Part shown: in pieces, positions 17,801 through 19,860 of the stretch
How positions within the stretch are numbered: position 1 is the first letter of the stretch
Layout of the letters: each line of letters begins with the position of its first letter
The notes under the pieces: model-generated
Told to the model about the DNA's origin: nothing
The model's database searches: none
What the model saw: the letters and a program-made list of their open reading frames with translations, nothing else
Made by a program: the position numbers and the translations under genes
From: Pseudomonadota bacterium
Lineage (GTDB): Bacteria; Pseudomonadota; Gammaproteobacteria; Xanthomonadales; Xanthomonadaceae
Assembly: GCA_023386795.1 (NCBI GenBank)
Contig: JAEWJB010000147.1
Coordinates: forward strand, 1-19,860
DNA length: 19,860 bases
Reading direction: 5' to 3'

Positions 17801-18368
17801 CCGCAACCGCCTGCCCCTGGCCTGGTGGACGCGCCTGCCGCAGCTGCGCCGCAATGTCGGTCCGCGCCCGCGCGTAGGCTGGGCCGGCGGCATCGGGCAT
17901 ACCGGCGACCTGGAGATGATCCTGGACGTCGTGCGCACATTGGCGGGCGAAGTGGATTGGGTGTTCATGGGCCTGTGCCCGGAACCGTTGCAGCGTTACG
18001 TGAAGGAGTTCCACGCGGGCGTGGACATTTCCATCTACCCCCGCGCCCTGGCCCGGCTGCACCTGGACCTGGCCATCGCCCCGCTGGAAGACAACCGCTT
18101 CAACGCCTGCAAGAGCAACCTGCGCCTGCTCGAGTACGGCGCCTGCGCGATCCCGGTGGTGGCCAGCGACATCGAGCCGTACCGCGGCGTCCTGCCGGTC
18201 ACGCGCGTGGCCAACCGCCACCGCGACTGGGTCGCGGCGATCCGCGAGCAGTTGGCCGACGCCGATGCCCGTGCCGCGGCGGGCGATGCGCTGCGCGAGG
18301 CGGTGCGCCGGGACTGGATGCTGGCCGGCGAAGGGCTGGACGACTGGCGCGCAGCCTGGCTGCCCTAG
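14823..18368 (+). CDS. large multidomain glycosyltransferase (GT2-like repeats plus C-terminal GT4-like domain)
   Basis: Encodes 1181 residues. The first domain (about 14-260) is a GT-A/GT2 transferase: VSVVMPAFKALFLKRALESL, VVCDDHPGD (D49, D50) and the metal-binding LYDDDVLHPD (D103-D105). A second, weaker GT2-like segment (from about 333, SLSILLDARQASPARI) shows HADAGDVF. A third GT2-like domain begins near 576 (HPVSIVLVAGADTPLALLQR) with FLRADSAIVQPGW in place of the metal-binding block. The C-terminal domain (about 853-1181) is GT-B/GT4-like: VGWAGGIGHTGDLEM, then PLEDNRFNACKSN and LLEYGACAIPVVASD (E1104). It probably builds the glycan or attaches it to flagellin; no transmembrane segment is evident, so it should work in the cytoplasm. 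It is the last gene of the overlapping operon (ATGA at its start) and is followed by a hairpin. Confidence 0.88.
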   Translation: MNTSTTHTLPLDGPLVSVVMPAFKALFLKRALESLAAQRYRAIELVVCDDHPGDAVRLCVEAFAATAPFPVRYHANPERLHESRNGARCVALAQGQYIKFLYDDDVLHPDCIAAQASVLRAHGDIALVTSRRRRIDERGSVLPDTLHSAPLFDTDVRIAGRALVRLLGQHPHNFIGEPSAVMARRTDLVALGERLMDLAGQPIQWFGDLAMYAKLLQHGDLAYLAAPLSDFRVSAWQFSQIGRERPGIGNRGLDNFQDALRTLGWSDAQAPQTVPVAPLHDAAPAVDFALLQALEHAEARARVQAQLDGWQQQRRLLPAQRALAKAHLDAHGRPSLSILLDARQASPARIAATLDSLAPHVEGFAPLQVWLWGMEAAPPSAAEWVRPWSCGGSLADALNALLVREQTGDWLLHADAGDVFCTGALQRLPLAMAEAPALRAVFADEWQRGKGFDPPSPVLRPDFDPDLLLGHPAVTARHWLFARTALLPLGGFDPTWSDDATALSLDMILRLTEHGGSDDLAHLPEPLLYADPAPSDGAREIAVIQAHLHRRGYPQAQVNPLARGLYRITRGHASTHPVSIVLVAGADTPLALLQRCLISVLEKTAHADYEVLLVDNGAATAVTEWMQQLSALDDPRLRLFGLEAPVPHAAAANLAASQAHGDFVLFLRADSAIVQPGWLDSLLDHGMRPEVAIVGARTVSPQGRVTQAGLLPGLADGAIGAFAGESIDASGYLGRLQVAHGVAAVSDRCLLIERALFERLGGFDADTFPDAGADIDLSLRASGHGYRLVCVPEAVLLHAEVPTLPDAPRGRLMDRWLSRIAQAPTYHPSLRLDVPGGFRLGESGFSWQPLPHRPQVRVLAHPADAHGSGQYRVLQPLAALQAAGAVEGTAHALLVDVVEHERIDPDVVILQRRVGEEDLARIQAMPRHARALKVYELDDYLLELPARSAHRAGIPADIRRSLPRALSLVDRVVVSTPALADALTGLHPDIRVARNRLPLAWWTRLPQLRRNVGPRPRVGWAGGIGHTGDLEMILDVVRTLAGEVDWVFMGLCPEPLQRYVKEFHAGVDISIYPRALARLHLDLAIAPLEDNRFNACKSNLRLLEYGACAIPVVASDIEPYRGVLPVTRVANRHRDWVAAIREQLADADARAAAGDALREAVRRDWMLAGEGLDDWRAAWLP

Positions 18369-18378
18369 CGCCGGGCAC

Positions 18379-18400
18379 CCGCGCCGGAAAACCGGCGCGG
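18379..18400 (+). terminator. strong hairpin after the glycosyltransferase, probable terminator
   Basis: CCGCGCCGG (18379-18387), loop AAAA and CCGGCGCGG (18392-18400) form a perfect 9-bp GC stem, ten bases after the stop codon. Only CTTT follows, so the T tract is short. The base of the stem ends four bases before the -24 element of the fliE promoter, so it also separates the glycosylation operon from the basal body genes. Confidence 0.6.
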
Positions 18401-18403
18401 CTT

Positions 18404-18420
18404 TGGCACACGCATTGCAT
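18404..18420 (+). promoter_or_regulatory. sigma54-type promoter of fliE-fliF
   Basis: TGGCAC (18404-18409) and TTGCAT (18415-18420) are separated by five bases; GG (18405-18406) and GC (18417-18418) are 12 bases apart. It is the best sigma54 consensus match in the window. The predicted transcript start is near 18430, about 23 bases before the fliE ATG. fliE operons are classic FleQ- and RpoN-dependent transcripts in Pseudomonas and Xanthomonas. Confidence 0.87.
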
Positions 18421-18452
18421 CGTGAACGGCGACCGTCGTCCTGGCCGTTCCC

Positions 18453-18824
18453 ATGAGCGATTCCATCACCTCCATCCTGTCGCAGATCCGCAGCTACCAG
18501 AGCCAGATGGGCTCGGCTGCGCTCGGCCCGGCCGCCGACGTCGGCCAGTCCACCGCGATCCAGGGCCTGGCCGGCAGCGAAGCGGCCGGCGCTCCCCAGG
18601 GCGCCAGCTTCAGCGAAACGCTGCGCGGCGCCCTGAACGGGGTCAACGAAGCGCAGCAGAAATCCGGCGCGCTCGCCAAGGCCTTCGAAATGGGTGACCC
18701 CAGCGCCGACCTGGCGCGCGTCATGGTCGCCTCCCAGCAGTCCCAGATCGCCTTCCGCGCCACCGTGGAAGTCCGCAACCGTCTCGTCCAGGCCTACCAG
18801 GACGTGATGAACATGCCGCTGTAA
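18453..18824 (+). CDS. fliE: flagellar hook-basal body complex protein FliE
   Basis: Encodes 123 residues, normal for FliE. FliE connects the MS ring to the proximal rod and is exported early. The C-terminal half (FSETLRGALNGVNEAQQKSG, then DLARVMVASQQSQIAFRAT and VRNRLVQAYQDVMNMPL) is the conserved helical region. The N-terminal half is Ala/Gly-rich and variable. There is no clear Shine-Dalgarno before the ATG at 18453; the short predicted leader may compensate. It is followed by fliF after 13 bases. Confidence 0.96.
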   Translation: MSDSITSILSQIRSYQSQMGSAALGPAADVGQSTAIQGLAGSEAAGAPQGASFSETLRGALNGVNEAQQKSGALAKAFEMGDPSADLARVMVASQQSQIAFRATVEVRNRLVQAYQDVMNMPL

Positions 18825-18837
18825 AGGTTGATACCGG

Positions 18838-19860
18838 ATGGCACTCGCACTCACCAAGGACAGCTTCGCCCAGGGCGCCGACAAGGCCGGCGGCTGGTTC
18901 GACCGCATCCAGAGCCTGCAGATCACCCGCCGCCTGGGCCTGATGGCGATGATCGCCCTTGCCGTGGCCGCCGGCCTGGCGGTGTTCTTCTGGTCGCAGA
19001 AGCCCGGCTACACGGCGCTGTACACCGGCCTTGACGAGAAGGCGACTGCCGAAGCCACCGACCTGCTGCGCGCGGCCAACATCCCGTTCAAGATCGACCC
19101 GGCCACCGGCGGCATCACCGTGCCGGAAGCCAACCTGCACGATGCGCGGCTCAAGCTGGCCGGCTCCGGCCTCACCGACAGCGGTCGCCTGGGCTTCGAG
19201 CTGATGGAGCGCGACCCGGGCTTCGGCGTCAGCCAGTTCGTGGAGAACGCGCGCTACCAGCACGCGCTGGAAACCGAGCTGGTGCGCACCATCACCACGT
19301 TGCGCCCGGTGCGCGACGCGCGCGTGCACCTGGCCATTCCCAAGCCCAGCGCCTTCACCCGCCAGCGCGAAGTCGCCAGCGCCTCGGTGGTGCTGGAACT
19401 GCGCGGCGGCCAGACCCTGGAACGCAACCAGGTCGATGCCATCGTGCACCTGGTCGCCTCCTCGATCCCGGACCTGGCGCCGGAACGCGTCACCGTGGTC
19501 GACCAGAGCGGGCGCATGCTCACCATCGCCGACCCCAACAGCGACGCGGCACTCAACGCCGCCCAGTTCGACCAGGTACGCCGCCAGGAAAGCGCCTACA
19601 ACCAGCGCATCCGCGAACTGCTGGAGCCGCTGACCGGCGCCGGCCGCGTCAACCCGGAAGTCAGCGTGGACATGGACTTCTCGGTGGTGGAGGAAGCGCG
19701 CGAGCTGTTCAACGGCGAGCCGCCGAAGCTGCGCAGCGAGCAGGTCAGCGAGAACAGCACCAGCACCGCCGGCCCGCAGGGCGTGCCCGGCGCCACCAGC
19801 AACACCCCGCCGGGGGCCGCCAACCCGGGCCAGCCGGCCCCGCCGGCCGCCGCCGTGCCA
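18838..19860 (+). CDS. fliF: flagellar MS-ring protein FliF (3' end beyond window)
   Basis: The first 341 codons are present; the full protein is usually about 550-570 residues. FliF builds the MS ring in the inner membrane, on which the export gate and C ring assemble. The first transmembrane helix is at about residues 33-52 (LGLMAMIALAVAAGLAVFF). It is followed by the first ring-building motifs (PGYTALYTGLDEKATAEATD; ITVPEANLHDARLKLAGSG) and the third (SQFVENARYQHALETELVRT), then a Pro/Gly/Ala-rich insertion at the window's end (TPPGAANPGQPAPPAAA) that belongs to the variable periplasmic part. AAAGG (18823-18827) overlaps the fliE stop and serves as ribosome binding site. Transcription comes from the promoter before fliE. 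Confidence 0.96.
   Translation, partial: MALALTKDSFAQGADKAGGWFDRIQSLQITRRLGLMAMIALAVAAGLAVFFWSQKPGYTALYTGLDEKATAEATDLLRAANIPFKIDPATGGITVPEANLHDARLKLAGSGLTDSGRLGFELMERDPGFGVSQFVENARYQHALETELVRTITTLRPVRDARVHLAIPKPSAFTRQREVASASVVLELRGGQTLERNQVDAIVHLVASSIPDLAPERVTVVDQSGRMLTIADPNSDAALNAAQFDQVRRQESAYNQRIRELLEPLTGAGRVNPEVSVDMDFSVVEEARELFNGEPPKLRSEQVSENSTSTAGPQGVPGATSNTPPGAANPGQPAPPAAAVP

Noticed and set aside
16332..18926. 864-codon open frame on the minus strand opposite the glycosyltransferase
   Set aside because: Same cause: third-position GC bias keeps the opposite frame open. The + strand reading has clear transferase motifs.

Overview
The window is a GC-rich (roughly 70% by eye) chromosomal segment from the flagellar region of a gammaproteobacterium, most likely of the Xanthomonas/Stenotrophomonas/Lysobacter family. 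The basis is gene order: fliD-fliS-fliT-PilZ-regulator-rpoN2-receiver-fleQ, then a sugar aminotransferase and glycosylation genes, then fliE-fliF. This is the layout I know from xanthomonad flagellar loci. All genes lie on the + strand. There is no tRNA, rRNA, transposase or CRISPR array.

Layout. (1) 1-2992: filament cap fliD behind a sigma54-type promoter; a sigma28 (FliA)-type promoter; then fliS, a FliT-like chaperone and an atypical PilZ protein. (2) 3084-7198: regulatory block with a NarL-type response regulator, the second sigma54 factor rpoN2, a stand-alone receiver protein and the sigma54 activator fleQ. (3) 7257-18368: an 11-kb cluster of eight genes that all overlap their neighbours by 4-20 bases, starting at a sigma54-type promoter. 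They encode a VioA-like aminotransferase, a WbqC-family protein, a cytidylyltransferase-SDR fusion of the Bcs1/Acs1 (CDP-ribitol) type, a LicD-family transferase, a TagF/TarL-like polyol-phosphate transferase, a zinc-ribbon methyltransferase, an ATP-grasp/HAD fusion and a 1181-residue multidomain glycosyltransferase. (4) 18379-19860: a strong hairpin, a third sigma54-type promoter, fliE, and the first 341 codons of fliF, which runs off the window.

How it works together. RpoN2 and FleQ, encoded in the middle, probably drive the three sigma54-type promoters found here (fliD, glycosylation operon, fliE), so synthesis of the filament decoration would be timed with basal body and cap assembly. fliS-fliT would be boosted later by FliA. 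The most interesting part is the gene trio in the glycosylation operon that looks like a teichoic-acid or ribitol-phosphate pathway: CDP-ribitol synthesis, a LicD transferase and a TagF-like transferase. It suggests that the flagellin glycan, or another surface glycan, carries a polyol phosphate. That is inference from domain content, not a demonstrated function.
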